Source: Nitrosomonadales bacterium
Lineage (GTDB): Bacteria > Pseudomonadota > Gammaproteobacteria > Burkholderiales > Nitrosomonadaceae
Direction: 5' to 3'
Assembly: GCA_004525885.1 (NCBI GenBank)
Contig: SPBV01000092.1
Span: 1 to 6,918, forward strand
DNA length: 6,918 nucleotides
The notes under the pieces are model-generated. The model was not told the origin of the DNA. It ran no database searches and worked only from the letters and a program-made list of their open reading frames with translations. Position numbers and translations under genes: made by a program. The first letter of the stretch is position 1, and each line of letters begins with the position of its first letter. Below, piece by piece: positions 1 to 6,476 of the stretch.

Positions 1-136
1 ACGTCAACACCAAATTAAAGAAATCTGTAAATAGTATCTGTTGACCATAAATCAACTCAGACTCTACCCAACGTTTAGTAGCAAAATCAAATATTAGTAA
101 CGCTAATGCCAAGATTAAACTAACGTGAAGTTTCAT
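1..136 (-). CDS. lspA: Lipoprotein signal peptidase (signal peptidase II), N-terminal part only
   Basis: Partial gene: the start codon is at 136-134 and the frame is open to the left edge, giving 45 residues that begin MKLHVSLILALALLIFDFAT. LspA is the inner-membrane aspartyl protease that removes signal peptides from lipid-modified prolipoproteins. Visible support is a hydrophobic first membrane segment (about residues 4-18) ending in the family's D-x-x-[TS]-K signature (D17...T20-K21), then a short periplasmic stretch with a TDFFNLVLT segment where the family has its conserved F-x-NL motif. The two catalytic aspartates lie beyond the window, so activity cannot be judged. Context agrees: lspA normally follows ileS directly, and here it follows the flippase by 9 nt. 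AAGGGATGATGAG, at the flippase stop codon, can serve as its ribosome binding site, suggesting co-transcription and possible translational coupling with the flippase. Confidence 0.85.
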   Translation of the reverse strand, partial: MKLHVSLILALALLIFDFATKRWVESELIYGQQILFTDFFNLVLT

Positions 137-145
137 TGTGGCTCA

Positions 146-1582
146 TCATCCCTTAACTAAACTTAATATGCGTACGAAAGCATCCCGCCTGAATATTAAT
201 AGAAGACCACTATATACAGTAGCCCCAATTAGCACAGACAAATATAATCGATGAATAGGATCGATACTATTTAATACAGTAACTTTTGTAACTGCGACTA
301 CAAAGTACATTACTAATGCCATGAGTGCCGCAGGCGCCATTACCCTGCCGTACTCTACTAAATTGCAATTCAGTATCGGTAGAAAACGCCTAAGATTGAT
401 ATAGTAAGCTATCAGAAATCCTACAATCCAGCCAAGGCATGTTCCAGCCAACCCCCACCATATACTACCAATTGCTATGGCAATGGGGACACATATCACA
501 TTTGTTAGAAGGCGTGCCATCAAAAGATCTGCGCGGCCAATTGCAAGCATAATTGGGCTATTTAAAGGCCCTGTCATTTGCATGGGAATAATCAATGTAA
601 TCAGTTGTAAAACAATAATTGAAGGAATCCATTTCTCCCCCAACACGACTGGTACAAAATCACCAGCCACACTTGACAGACCCCAAAGAACAGGAAAAAA
701 AACTAAACTATTTATTTCAATTGTGTAGAGAAATTTTGATTTAATTTCAGGAATATCATGTTTAATCTGGACATAGGCAGAAAGCCCTACTGATGATAAT
801 ATTCCAGTAATCTTGTTCATTGGCAATGTTGCCAGATTATACGAAACTGTATAGTATCCCAGTAAAGTTGTGCCAAGTATTTTCCCAACAACGACAACAT
901 CTGCATGAGTATAAAAATAATACAGAATTTTAGAACCCATAACCCTGCTACTGTAAGCTATAAATGATCTAGCTCTCCCGAATCGGAAAGATGGCCATTT
1001 TATATATGGTTCGCCTATTTGAAAGCCGATAGTTGATACTACTGTTCCTACGATATACCCTCCGACAAGAGACCATACTCCAAATCCTGCATATACCATT
1101 CCTAGTACGACTAAACTAGAAGTAACCGCTCCAATGAGAGTTACTAGCGAAGTCCATTTAAAGCGCATCGCACGATCCAAAAGAGCACATGGAATAACTC
1201 CGAATATTTGAATTAGAAGTACAACCGACGCTACACGTACAACCAACTCAAGCCTCTCGCTATCAAAAAAATTGGCCATGCCTGGAGCAATAAAATAAAT
1301 AAGCATGAGAAGAACAAGATGGGACGAGATAAGCAAGCCAAATATTGTCCTAAAATCATCTTTGTTAAGATTATCTCGCTGTATGATTACTTCGCTCAGT
1401 CCAAGTTCTCGAATTAGCTCTGCAAGTCCTAGTATGAGTGCCACTAACGCCATCAAAGCATAATCCTCAGGCGCCAACAAACGAATCACGTAAATAGTCA
1501 CTGCCCAAGTTACAATTTGGCTAATGACTCGACCAATAATCGACCAACGTAATGCAGAGACAACTCTGGCTCGTAAATCCAT
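146..1582 (-). CDS. Polysaccharide/lipopolysaccharide flippase, Wzx/PST (MOP superfamily) type
   Basis: Complete 478-residue integral membrane protein, the usual length for PST-family polysaccharide exporters (the WzxC-like, COG2244 group). These proteins move undecaprenyl-linked sugar repeat units across the inner membrane. The sequence shows about 12 hydrophobic segments (near residues 15-35, 41-60, 81-100, 113-134, 145-163, 167-187, 290-307, 321-336, 358-375, 377-394, 415-433 and 446-463). Family-like stretches are the amphipathic N-terminus MDLRARVVSALRWS, RLLAPEDYALMAL (34-46), the ADVVVVGKILGTTLLGYYTV region (227-246) and GEKW (315-318). The ATG at 1582 gives the normal N-terminus, but no good Shine-Dalgarno precedes it. 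The gene sits between ileS and lspA, an atypical place for a flippase, and its first ~60 bases recur inverted at 1863-1926. Its substrate cannot be told from sequence; the exosortase-type glycosyltransferase nearby suggests exopolysaccharide. Confidence is high for the family and low for the polymer. Confidence 0.88.
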   Translation of the reverse strand: MDLRARVVSALRWSIIGRVISQIVTWAVTIYVIRLLAPEDYALMALVALILGLAELIRELGLSEVIIQRDNLNKDDFRTIFGLLISSHLVLLMLIYFIAPGMANFFDSERLELVVRVASVVLLIQIFGVIPCALLDRAMRFKWTSLVTLIGAVTSSLVVLGMVYAGFGVWSLVGGYIVGTVVSTIGFQIGEPYIKWPSFRFGRARSFIAYSSRVMGSKILYYFYTHADVVVVGKILGTTLLGYYTVSYNLATLPMNKITGILSSVGLSAYVQIKHDIPEIKSKFLYTIEINSLVFFPVLWGLSSVAGDFVPVVLGEKWIPSIIVLQLITLIIPMQMTGPLNSPIMLAIGRADLLMARLLTNVICVPIAIAIGSIWWGLAGTCLGWIVGFLIAYYINLRRFLPILNCNLVEYGRVMAPAALMALVMYFVVAVTKVTVLNSIDPIHRLYLSVLIGATVYSGLLLIFRRDAFVRILSLVKG

Positions 1583-1584
1583 AG
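1521..1584 (-). repeat. Left arm of long inverted repeat (flippase 5' end)
   Basis: This segment covers the flippase start codon and its first 20 or so codons. Its reverse complement matches 1863-1926 at 61 of 64 positions, and 1526-1573 is identical to the reverse complement of 1874-1921 over 48 uninterrupted bases. The mismatches fall at the second codon (GAT/TAT), the third codon (TTA/TTG) and the base after the 48-base block. I compared the arms base by base. Confidence 0.95.
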
Positions 1585-1627
1585 AATAATATTTCAGAAA
1601 TTAAATTTTTGGTAAATAGCAGACGGA

Positions 1628-1655
1628 ATTAAAAGTATGTGGTTTCAAATCTCAA
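1628..1655 (-). promoter_or_regulatory. Candidate sigma-70 promoter for the flippase-lspA unit
   Basis: On the minus strand TTGAGA (1655-1650, 5 of 6 to consensus) is followed after 16 bases by TTTAAT (1633-1628, 5 of 6). Initiation would fall near 1621, leaving a leader of about 40 nt before the ATG at 1582. The site lies inside the spacer between the two inverted arms. It is the best match in this gap, but AT-rich DNA yields such matches by chance. Confidence 0.35.
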
Positions 1656-1776
1656 CTTGGAACAATGCATTTCATGGTAGAACAGTAGAGTTCAATTCAC
1701 TATGCTCAAAACAAAATGGTAGAAAATAAGCAAAAAACTATTATATGAAACTTATTTGCGCAGAGTAATGTTTTTA

Positions 1777-1789
1777 AGCATAGTATGCT
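1777..1789. repeat. 13-bp perfect palindrome AGCATA-G-TATGCT
   Basis: AGCATA and TATGCT are perfect reverse complements around a single central G. Outside them TTTTTA (1771-1776) and TAAAAA (1793-1798) are also complementary, with a small bulge. It could be an operator site or a weak bidirectional hairpin. No partner protein can be named. Confidence 0.45.
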
Positions 1790-1862
1790 GTGTAAAAAGT
1801 CACTAAATATATAATTGGCATCGATTAACCTCAACGATCTCAGGTAACCCTTTAAATATTTA

Positions 1863-1926
1863 CTATGTATTTGCGAGCCAGAGTTGTCTCTGCATTACGT
1901 TGGTCGATTATTGGTCGAGTCGTTAG
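1863..1926 (+). repeat. Right arm of long inverted repeat
   Basis: Reads on the plus strand as a near-copy of the minus-strand flippase start region (see 1521-1584), with 48 identical bases at 1874-1921. Weaker similarity runs on to about 1940: compared with the flippase, most substitutions are transitions and single T residues are missing from two T pairs, as expected for a decaying duplicate. Confidence 0.95.
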
Positions 1927-1954
1927 TCGGATACAACTGAATAGAGAGATATAG
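1865..1954 (+). pseudogene. Truncated, decayed copy of the flippase 5' end
   Basis: An ATG at 1865 opens a 29-codon frame starting MYLRARVVSALRWSIIGRVV, which copies residues 1-20 of the flippase (MDLRARVVSALRWSIIGRVI), then drifts (SRIQLNREI) and stops at 1952-1954. Restoring one T near 1932 would recover a flippase-like continuation (S-R-I-T-T against S-Q-I-V-T), so a frameshift explains the loss of similarity. The copy faces away from the flippase gene (head-to-head, starts about 280 bp apart). I see no convincing homology beyond about 1940, so most of the gene is missing. It could also be kept as a repeat arm rather than as a coding remnant. Confidence 0.75.
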
Positions 1955-2030
1955 GGTTTTATAATGGTTAGCTGGTAAACCAGAGCCCAGCGAGAAGAAA
2001 CTTATAGGTCATATAATAAGAAAGGCTGTG

Positions 2031-2045
2031 TTGTACATAGTACAA
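2031..2045 (-). terminator. Small hairpin downstream of ileS (possible weak terminator)
   Basis: TTGTAC-ATA-GTACAA is a perfect 6-bp stem with a 3-base loop, 20 nt past the ileS stop codon. On the ileS strand it is followed by CACAGCCTTTCTTATT, which is T-rich but not a clean T-run. It may only protect the mRNA end or mean nothing; strong termination is unlikely. Confidence 0.25.
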
Positions 2046-2065
2046 AGAATGATAAGAAATTAAGT

Positions 2066-4969
2066 TCAAGCATGTCTACGTACCTCACCTGGACCAAAGA
2101 GATTGGATACACATCGAGCACATATAGTGGGATGGTCTTCCTTACAACCGACATCTTTACGATAATGCCAGCAGCGTTCGCACTTAGCATGAACACTGGG
2201 GGTTACAAAAATACCATTTTCCAAAGGATTCTCAACCTGTATCACGGTCACCTCTGAAACTACAATTACTAGCCGTAAATCTTCTCCAAGGCTATTAAGA
2301 AGAGCGAAATCTTCCCCACTAGTACAAATTTTTACAACGGCCGAAAGTGATGAACCAATTTTTCCCTGAGCGCGTGATTCCTCTAACTTCTTTTGCACAT
2401 CAGAGCGTAACTCTCGAAGCCTTGTCCAACGCTGCAGCAATAATCTCACATCCGGTTGCGGCGGAAATTTATACCAAGTATGCAGCAATACACTGTCATC
2501 AGTATTGCAGGTCAAGTGTTCCCATACTTCTTCTGCGGTAAAACTTAGAATAGGCGAAAGCAACCGAACTAGGCTATGCGTAATGTGAAACAGTACACTC
2601 TGTGCTGAACGGCGTGGAATACCAGTAGTTGTAGCGGTATAAAGCCGATCTTTAAGAACATCAAGATAGAATCCACCCAAATCTTCGGAACAAAAGTAGT
2701 GCAATTTATATACCACCACATGGAATTCATAGCGCTTATAATTCTGTGTCAGCTCATCCTGAAATGCTCTAGTAAATGCTAACATATAGCGATCAATATC
2801 CAGACATTGCTCTTCATCCACAAAGTCAGAGTCCGAATCAAAATCAGCTAAATTAGATAATAGAAAACGTAGTGTGTTGCGAATACGGCGATAACTCTCC
2901 ACCACTCGTTTTAAAATTTCATCTGAAATAGTGAGCTCGCCAGAATAATCTGTAGAGGCCGCCCACAATCTTAGAATATCAGCTCCTGAAGTATCCATCA
3001 CTTTCTGTGGGGCAATGACATTACCTTTAGATTTGCTCATTTTATGGCCATTTCCATCCACTACAAAACCATGAGTGAGTAATGCTTTGTAGGGAGCGTC
3101 GCCGTTAATTGCGCAGCTAGTCAGAAGCGAAGACTGGAACCAACCTCGGTGCTGATCAGAACCTTCTAAATAAAGATCAGCAGGGTACTTAAGCTGTTCA
3201 GATGATTTTAAAACGGTATCATGTGTTGTACCAGAATCAAACCAGACATCTAGTGTATCAGTCAATTTCTTGTAATCTTTTGCTTCCTTTCCTAGAAACT
3301 CTGCTATATCCAAACTGAACCATGCCTCAATCCCTTTCTGCTCAACCATTTGTGCAATCTTCTCAAGAAATACCTCGGTCTTAGGATGCACTTCATGAGT
3401 TTCTTTATGAACAAAGAATGCCATTGGTACACCCCAGTTTCGTTGACGTGATACACACCAATCGAAACGATTCTTGATCATTGATTCCAAACGAGCACGA
3501 CCCCAAGCTGGAAAAAATTCAGTAGCAGTTACTGCAGAATTAGCCCGATTCCGAAGATTATCTTGACCATCTAGAAGCTCTGGTACAAAATTTGCATTTT
3601 TTGATGCGTCATTGTACGTAGGTTTATCCATGCCTATAAACCACTGCCTAGTAGCACGAAAGATAATTGGCGTCTTATGCCGCCAGCAGTGAGGATAACT
3701 ATGCTGCAATTTATCTGAATTGAGTAACAAACTATTTTTTCGCAATTCCTGGACTACTACTTCGGTAGCCTTCCATACTGACAAACCTCCTACAAGCGGT
3801 ATGTGATCGTAAAATTTTCCATTATCATCAACCGGGTTGTCCACCGGTAGATTATATTTCTGACCGACAATATAGTCATCAACACCGTGTGCAGGAGCAA
3901 TATGCACTAGTCCTGTCCCCGCATCAGTTGTAACATGCTCGCTACAGACGATTGGTATGGAACGCTCATCAAATGGATGCTTTAACTCAAGCAGGTTGAG
4001 CGCTGACCCCTTACAAGTACCAAGTACTCCTAAATTTTCTAAATCATAATTAACCAGACAATATGCAGCAAGAGATGGGTTTCCTAGATCTGACTGCACT
4101 GGTTTCTCGTCAATTGTAGATGATCTAATAGAATTTACCCCCGTATAGAGTTCGCTCGACAAAATTAGCAACCCCTTGACCGTACGTACTAAGTGGTAAT
4201 CATAATCTGGATGCACACTTACTGCCTGGTTAGCAGGTAAGGTCCAGGGTGTAGTAGTCAAGATTACTGCAAAAGCAGGTTCATTGATGACCGACACGCC
4301 TAGCGCTTTGGCAAGAGCAACGTTATGCTTGAATGGAAATGCAACATCAATCGCTAATGAAGTTTTGTCCTCATATTCAACCTCTGCTTCCGCAAGTGCA
4401 GAACTACAGTCAATGCACCAATTGACAGGCTTCTGCCCCTGATAAAGATATCCTTTTTTGTGAATCTTTCCGAGTGCGCGAATGATTCCAGCTTCAATCC
4501 CATAATCCATGGTGAGATAAGACTTGTCCCAATCTCCCAACACTCCGAGCCGAATAAAATCAGCTTTTTGCTTCTCTACCTGCTCCCGTGCAAAATCTCG
4601 ACACAATTCTCGTATCTTATCTGCAGGTAGGTTCTTCCCATATTTCTTTTCTATCTGATGTTCTATGGGCAGCCCATGGCAGTCCCATCCAGGTATATAA
4701 GGAGCATCAAAACCTGCTAGTGTTTTACTTTTAATAATAATGTCTTTAAGAATTTTATTGATTGCATGACCAATATGTATATCACCGTTGGCATATGGTG
4801 GGCCATCGTGCAAAACAAACTTAGGTCGTCCTTTGCAAGCCGCACGAATCTTCTGATAGAGTCTCTTTCTCTCCCAGGCCTTGAGCATCTCGGGCTCAAG
4901 TTTAGCGAGGTTACCGCGCATTGGAAAAAGTGTGTCAGGCAGGTTAAGTGTTTTTTTATAGTCTGTCAT
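2066..4969 (-). CDS. ileS: Isoleucyl-tRNA synthetase
   Basis: Complete 967-residue class I aminoacyl-tRNA synthetase that charges tRNA-Ile with isoleucine in the cytosol. Visible landmarks in order: [12 protein letters not shown] with the HIGH signature at 65-68; [17 protein letters not shown] near 95-111; the CP1 editing domain with [11 protein letters not shown] near 240 and [16 protein letters not shown] near 350-366, used to hydrolyse mischarged Val-t[11 protein letters not shown] near 577; the [14 protein letters not shown] segment near 605; and KMSKS at 643-647. The C-terminal zinc-binding motif has cysteines at 930, 933, 950 and 953, with the spacing of the usual bacterial enzyme. Length and motifs indicate a full, functional enzyme. 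The start codon overlaps the ribF stop as ATGA and lacks a clear Shine-Dalgarno, so translation is probably coupled to ribF. Normally lspA follows directly; here a flippase gene intervenes. Confidence 0.98.
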   Translation of the reverse strand: MTDYKKTLNLPDTLFPMRGNLAKLEPEMLKAWERKRLYQKIRAACKGRPKFVLHDGPPYANGDIHIGHAINKILKDIIIKSKTLAGFDAPYIPGWDCHGLPIEHQIEKKYGKNLPADKIRELCRDFAREQVEKQKADFIRLGVLGDWDKSYLTMDYGIEAGIIRALGKIHKKGYLYQGQKPVNWCIDCSSALAEAEVEYEDKTSLAIDVAFPFKHNVALAKALGVSVINEPAFAVILTTTPWTLPANQAVSVHPDYDYHLVRTVKGLLILSSELYTGVNSIRSSTIDEKPVQSDLGNPSLAAYCLVNYDLENLGVLGTCKGSALNLLELKHPFDERSIPIVCSEHVTTDAGTGLVHIAPAHGVDDYIVGQKYNLPVDNPVDDNGKFYDHIPLVGGLSVWKATEVVVQELRKNSLLLNSDKLQHSYPHCWRHKTPIIFRATRQWFIGMDKPTYNDASKNANFVPELLDGQDNLRNRANSAVTATEFFPAWGRARLESMIKNRFDWCVSRQRNWGVPMAFFVHKETHEVHPKTEVFLEKIAQMVEQKGIEAWFSLDIAEFLGKEAKDYKKLTDTLDVWFDSGTTHDTVLKSSEQLKYPADLYLEGSDQHRGWFQSSLLTSCAINGDAPYKALLTHGFVVDGNGHKMSKSKGNVIAPQKVMDTSGADILRLWAASTDYSGELTISDEILKRVVESYRRIRNTLRFLLSNLADFDSDSDFVDEEQCLDIDRYMLAFTRAFQDELTQNYKRYEFHVVVYKLHYFCSEDLGGFYLDVLKDRLYTATTTGIPRRSAQSVLFHITHSLVRLLSPILSFTAEEVWEHLTCNTDDSVLLHTWYKFPPQPDVRLLLQRWTRLRELRSDVQKKLEESRAQGKIGSSLSAVVKICTSGEDFALLNSLGEDLRLVIVVSEVTVIQVENPLENGIFVTPSVHAKCERCWHYRKDVGCKEDHPTICARCVSNLFGPGEVRRHA

Positions 4970-5934
4970 GAAATATTATTTACATTTACTAATAAGGGTG
5001 ATCTTAAGAAACATGTCTTTGCATTCTCCACATCATGTCCAATTTGCCTAGTAAGCGCTTCTAAATCTGGGTATTTCTCTTCATCTCGAAGCTTTTGTAA
5101 GAAATCTACTCGCAAATGACAACCATATATCTCTTTTTCAAAATCAAACAAATGCACTTCAAGAACTGGCTTACCATCCTCATGTACTGTAGGCCGCACG
5201 CCCAGACTAGCTACACCATGTACTGCTGCCCGTGGAGACACCTTGTCGGCACCATACACCTTGACCACAAAAATTCCAGATAGTGGTGGCCGATTGTGCC
5301 TCAATTGAATGTTGGCAGTAGGATAACCTATTTTCTTACCAAGTTTATCGCCTCCGATCACACGCCCGCTAATACTGTAAGGACGTCCCAGAAGTAGTCT
5401 GGTAAGCTCTAAGTCACCTTTCACCAGAGATTCCCGTACCGCTGTACTAGAAACCCGTAGATCACCCAAAGCGTAACTTGGCATTTCTACAACTTCAAAG
5501 CCATGTTGTACAGAAGACGCTTTCAACATGGCACAATCGCCAGAGCGAAGCGCGCCAAAACGAAAATCATCACCCACTAGAATCCAGCGGACAGCAAGCC
5601 CACGGTCTAGGATATGCGTGATAAAATCTTCTGCGCTAATTGATGCGAAATTTAAATCAAAGTGACAAACATATACCCGCTCCACATCTAATTCTGCCAA
5701 TAATTCTAGCTTTTCCCGAAGACTAGAAAGTCTTGTGGGTGCTTGATCCGGTGTGAAAAATTCACGTGGTTGCGGCTCAAAAATCATGACACAAGAAACA
5801 AGACCAAGCTGGGAGGCTGCTTCTTTCAGACGAACAAGCATTGCCTGATGCCCTAAATGTACTCCGTCAAAATTACCTATAGTAAGAGCGGTTGTATCCT
5901 TAGCTTGAACGGGAATACCGCGAAAAACATACAT
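4966..5934 (-). CDS. ribF: Bifunctional riboflavin kinase / FAD synthetase
   Basis: 322 residues from the ATG at 5934, typical for RibF. The enzyme phosphorylates riboflavin to FMN and adenylylates FMN to FAD in the cytosol. The N-terminal nucleotidyltransferase domain shows [12 protein letters not shown] (18-29), VGDDFRFG (120-127) and VSSTAVRE (161-168). The C-terminal flavokinase domain shows [19 protein letters not shown] (190-208), [11 protein letters not shown] (240-250) and LEVHLFDF (258-265) with the probable catalytic glutamate at 259, ending with [13 protein letters not shown]. The frame is open to an ATG at 6000, but the extra 22 residues lack family similarity and a candidate promoter lies within that stretch. 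The start at 5934 gives the usual MYVFRGIP beginning and has AAGAAG 9 nt upstream. The gene overlaps ileS by 4 nt and is probably first in the operon. Confidence 0.95.
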   Translation of the reverse strand: MYVFRGIPVQAKDTTALTIGNFDGVHLGHQAMLVRLKEAASQLGLVSCVMIFEPQPREFFTPDQAPTRLSSLREKLELLAELDVERVYVCHFDLNFASISAEDFITHILDRGLAVRWILVGDDFRFGALRSGDCAMLKASSVQHGFEVVEMPSYALGDLRVSSTAVRESLVKGDLELTRLLLGRPYSISGRVIGGDKLGKKIGYPTANIQLRHNRPPLSGIFVVKVYGADKVSPRAAVHGVASLGVRPTVHEDGKPVLEVHLFDFEKEIYGCHLRVDFLQKLRDEEKYPDLEALTRQIGHDVENAKTCFLRSPLLVNVNNIS

Positions 5935-5983
5935 GATGCATGGCTTCTTAAAAGCCCAAATTGTAGCCTGTTCAGGACAAACA

Positions 5984-6011
5984 AGTCTAGGTTTTAACAA
6001 CTAAATCTCAA
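5984..6011 (-). promoter_or_regulatory. Candidate sigma-70 promoter for ribF-ileS
   Basis: TTGAGA (6011-6006) and TAGACT (5989-5984) are separated by 16 bases on the minus strand. Initiation near 5977 would leave a leader of about 43 nt before the chosen ribF start and would exclude the longer in-frame start at 6000. The -35 element and the next three bases (TTGAGATTT) are the same as in the candidate flippase promoter. The -10 is only 4 of 6 to consensus. Confidence 0.33.
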
Positions 6012-6124
6012 GAATAAGTAATAACCCCCCTCTTTTCTGAAGTTCCCCCTCACGATAAAATATCCCTGTTGCCAGAAAGAAAAATATTTCTCCGCAGTAT
6101 GCTTCCTCGCAGTCTGAGATTGCG

Positions 6125-6153
6125 TTGACACATTAATTTGTTGAGCGTAGATT
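6125..6153 (+). promoter_or_regulatory. Candidate sigma-70 promoter pointing to the glycosyltransferase
   Basis: A perfect -35 TTGACA (6125-6130), an optimal 17-base spacer and TAGATT (6148-6153, 4 of 6 with the key T1, A2 and T6 present). Initiation near 6160 would give a leader of about 317 nt before the glycosyltransferase start. That leader would contain all three inverted repeats of this intergenic region. Confidence 0.35.
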
Positions 6154-6222
6154 CGATGTGAAGAGAGAATTAAAGTACTTACCATGGTACGGCTTGATAA
6201 TCACTGCATTCTTTACTTGTAT

Positions 6223-6250
6223 ATCGTGTAGCCTACGCTTTCTACACGAT
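6223..6250. repeat. 9-bp inverted repeat ATCGTGTAG / CTACACGAT
   Basis: Arms 6223-6231 and 6242-6250 are perfect reverse complements around a 10-base loop. A competing smaller pairing GTAG-C-CTAC (6228-6236) shares the left arm. No clean T-run follows on either strand, so an operator or leader-RNA hairpin is more likely than a terminator. Confidence 0.5.
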
Positions 6251-6357
6251 TACGTTATCTTTTGTTGACAATATCTTTTATCATTTACAGACATCGGATT
6301 GAAACGAAAATTTAGTCTAAACAAAAACTCTCTAGTGCCGAATATGTATAAAAACAT

Positions 6358-6376
6358 TGTTACTTACAAAGTAACA
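6358..6376. repeat. 19-bp perfect inverted repeat, operator-like
   Basis: TGTTACTT-ACA-AAGTAACA: two 8-base arms with a 3-base centre, the symmetry and length typical of sites bound by dimeric helix-turn-helix regulators. It lies about 100 bp upstream of the glycosyltransferase start. The cognate regulator is not identifiable from this window. Confidence 0.55.
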
Positions 6377-6431
6377 TGCCTTTCCTACATCTACTACTTA
6401 CCATCGAGTAATCACATAGTGGCTATATCTG

Positions 6432-6449
6432 TAATGATCCCGGTCATTA
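6432..6449. repeat. 18-bp inverted repeat TAATGA-N6-TCATTA
   Basis: Perfect 6-base arms around TCCCGG, about 27 bp upstream of the glycosyltransferase start codon. The position would suit a repressor site or a leader hairpin near the ribosome binding region. Confidence 0.4.
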
Positions 6450-6476
6450 ATCTGCAAACGATTTAAAGACTATGTA

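Larger units (their letters stand above)
1583..2065. other. 483-bp intergenic region between ileS and the flippase gene
   Basis: There is no convincing complete gene here. The region is AT-rich. From left to right it holds a candidate flippase promoter (1628-1655), a 7-bp inverted repeat AAATAAG/CTTATTT (1724-1730 and 1751-1757), a 13-bp palindrome AGCATAGTATGCT (1777-1789), the decayed inverted copy of the flippase 5' end (1865-1954), a weak GCTGG/CCAGC stem around 1971-1991, and a small hairpin just past the ileS stop (2031-2045). No tRNA, transposase remnant or strong rho-independent terminator was seen. Confidence 0.8.
5935..6476. other. 542-bp divergent intergenic region between ribF and the glycosyltransferase
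   Basis: No gene is supported here. Noteworthy contents are a candidate ribF promoter (5984-6011), a plus-strand promoter candidate (6125-6153), an isolated perfect TTGACA at 6265-6270 without a good -10, a 10-bp palindrome TACCATGGTA (6180-6189), three inverted repeats (6223-6250, 6358-6376, 6432-6449), and two C-runs (6025-6030 and 6045-6049). rpsT or murJ, often found next to ribF in proteobacteria, are not here. No FMN riboswitch is recognisable. Confidence 0.75.

Noticed and set aside
477..728. 83-codon plus-strand frame inside the flippase
   Set aside because: Antisense to a clear membrane-protein gene; basic, low-information composition and no ribosome binding site.
1960..2000. tRNA-like stretch (GGTTAGCTGGTAAACC)
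   Set aside because: Resembles a D-arm only; no anticodon arm, T-arm or acceptor stem could be placed around it.
1583..2065. Insertion sequence remnant as the cause of the operon split
   Set aside because: No transposase-like coding fragment, terminal inverted repeats or target-site duplication were seen; the inverted arms are flippase coding sequence, not IS ends.
2002..2196. Minus-strand 64-codon frame overlapping the ileS 3' end
   Set aside because: Out of frame with ileS, starts inside its zinc-finger coding region, and shows no family features.
2072..2541. Two plus-strand frames (2072-2257 and 2347-2541) antisense to ileS
   Set aside because: Both are shadows of the conserved C-terminal coding region of ileS.
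4766..5119. 117-codon plus-strand frame across the ribF-ileS junction
   Set aside because: Antisense shadow of two certain genes with strongly conserved proteins; no independent support.
5935..6000. Longer ribF start adding 22 residues
   Set aside because: The extra residues have no RibF character, whereas the ATG at 5934 gives the standard MYVFRGIP start with AAGAAG upstream.
5994..6185. 63-codon minus-strand frame upstream of ribF
   Set aside because: No recognisable domain and no clear ribosome binding site; it overlaps the candidate ribF promoter and G/C-run DNA. Looks like a chance frame.
5935..6300. FMN riboswitch ahead of ribF
   Set aside because: None of the conserved FMN-element segments can be found on the minus strand; the G-runs near 6025-6050 have the wrong context.
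6300..6476. Sigma-54 promoter for the glycosyltransferase
   Set aside because: Some exosortase loci use sigma-54 regulators, but no GG-N10-GC element with acceptable flanks was found on the plus strand here.
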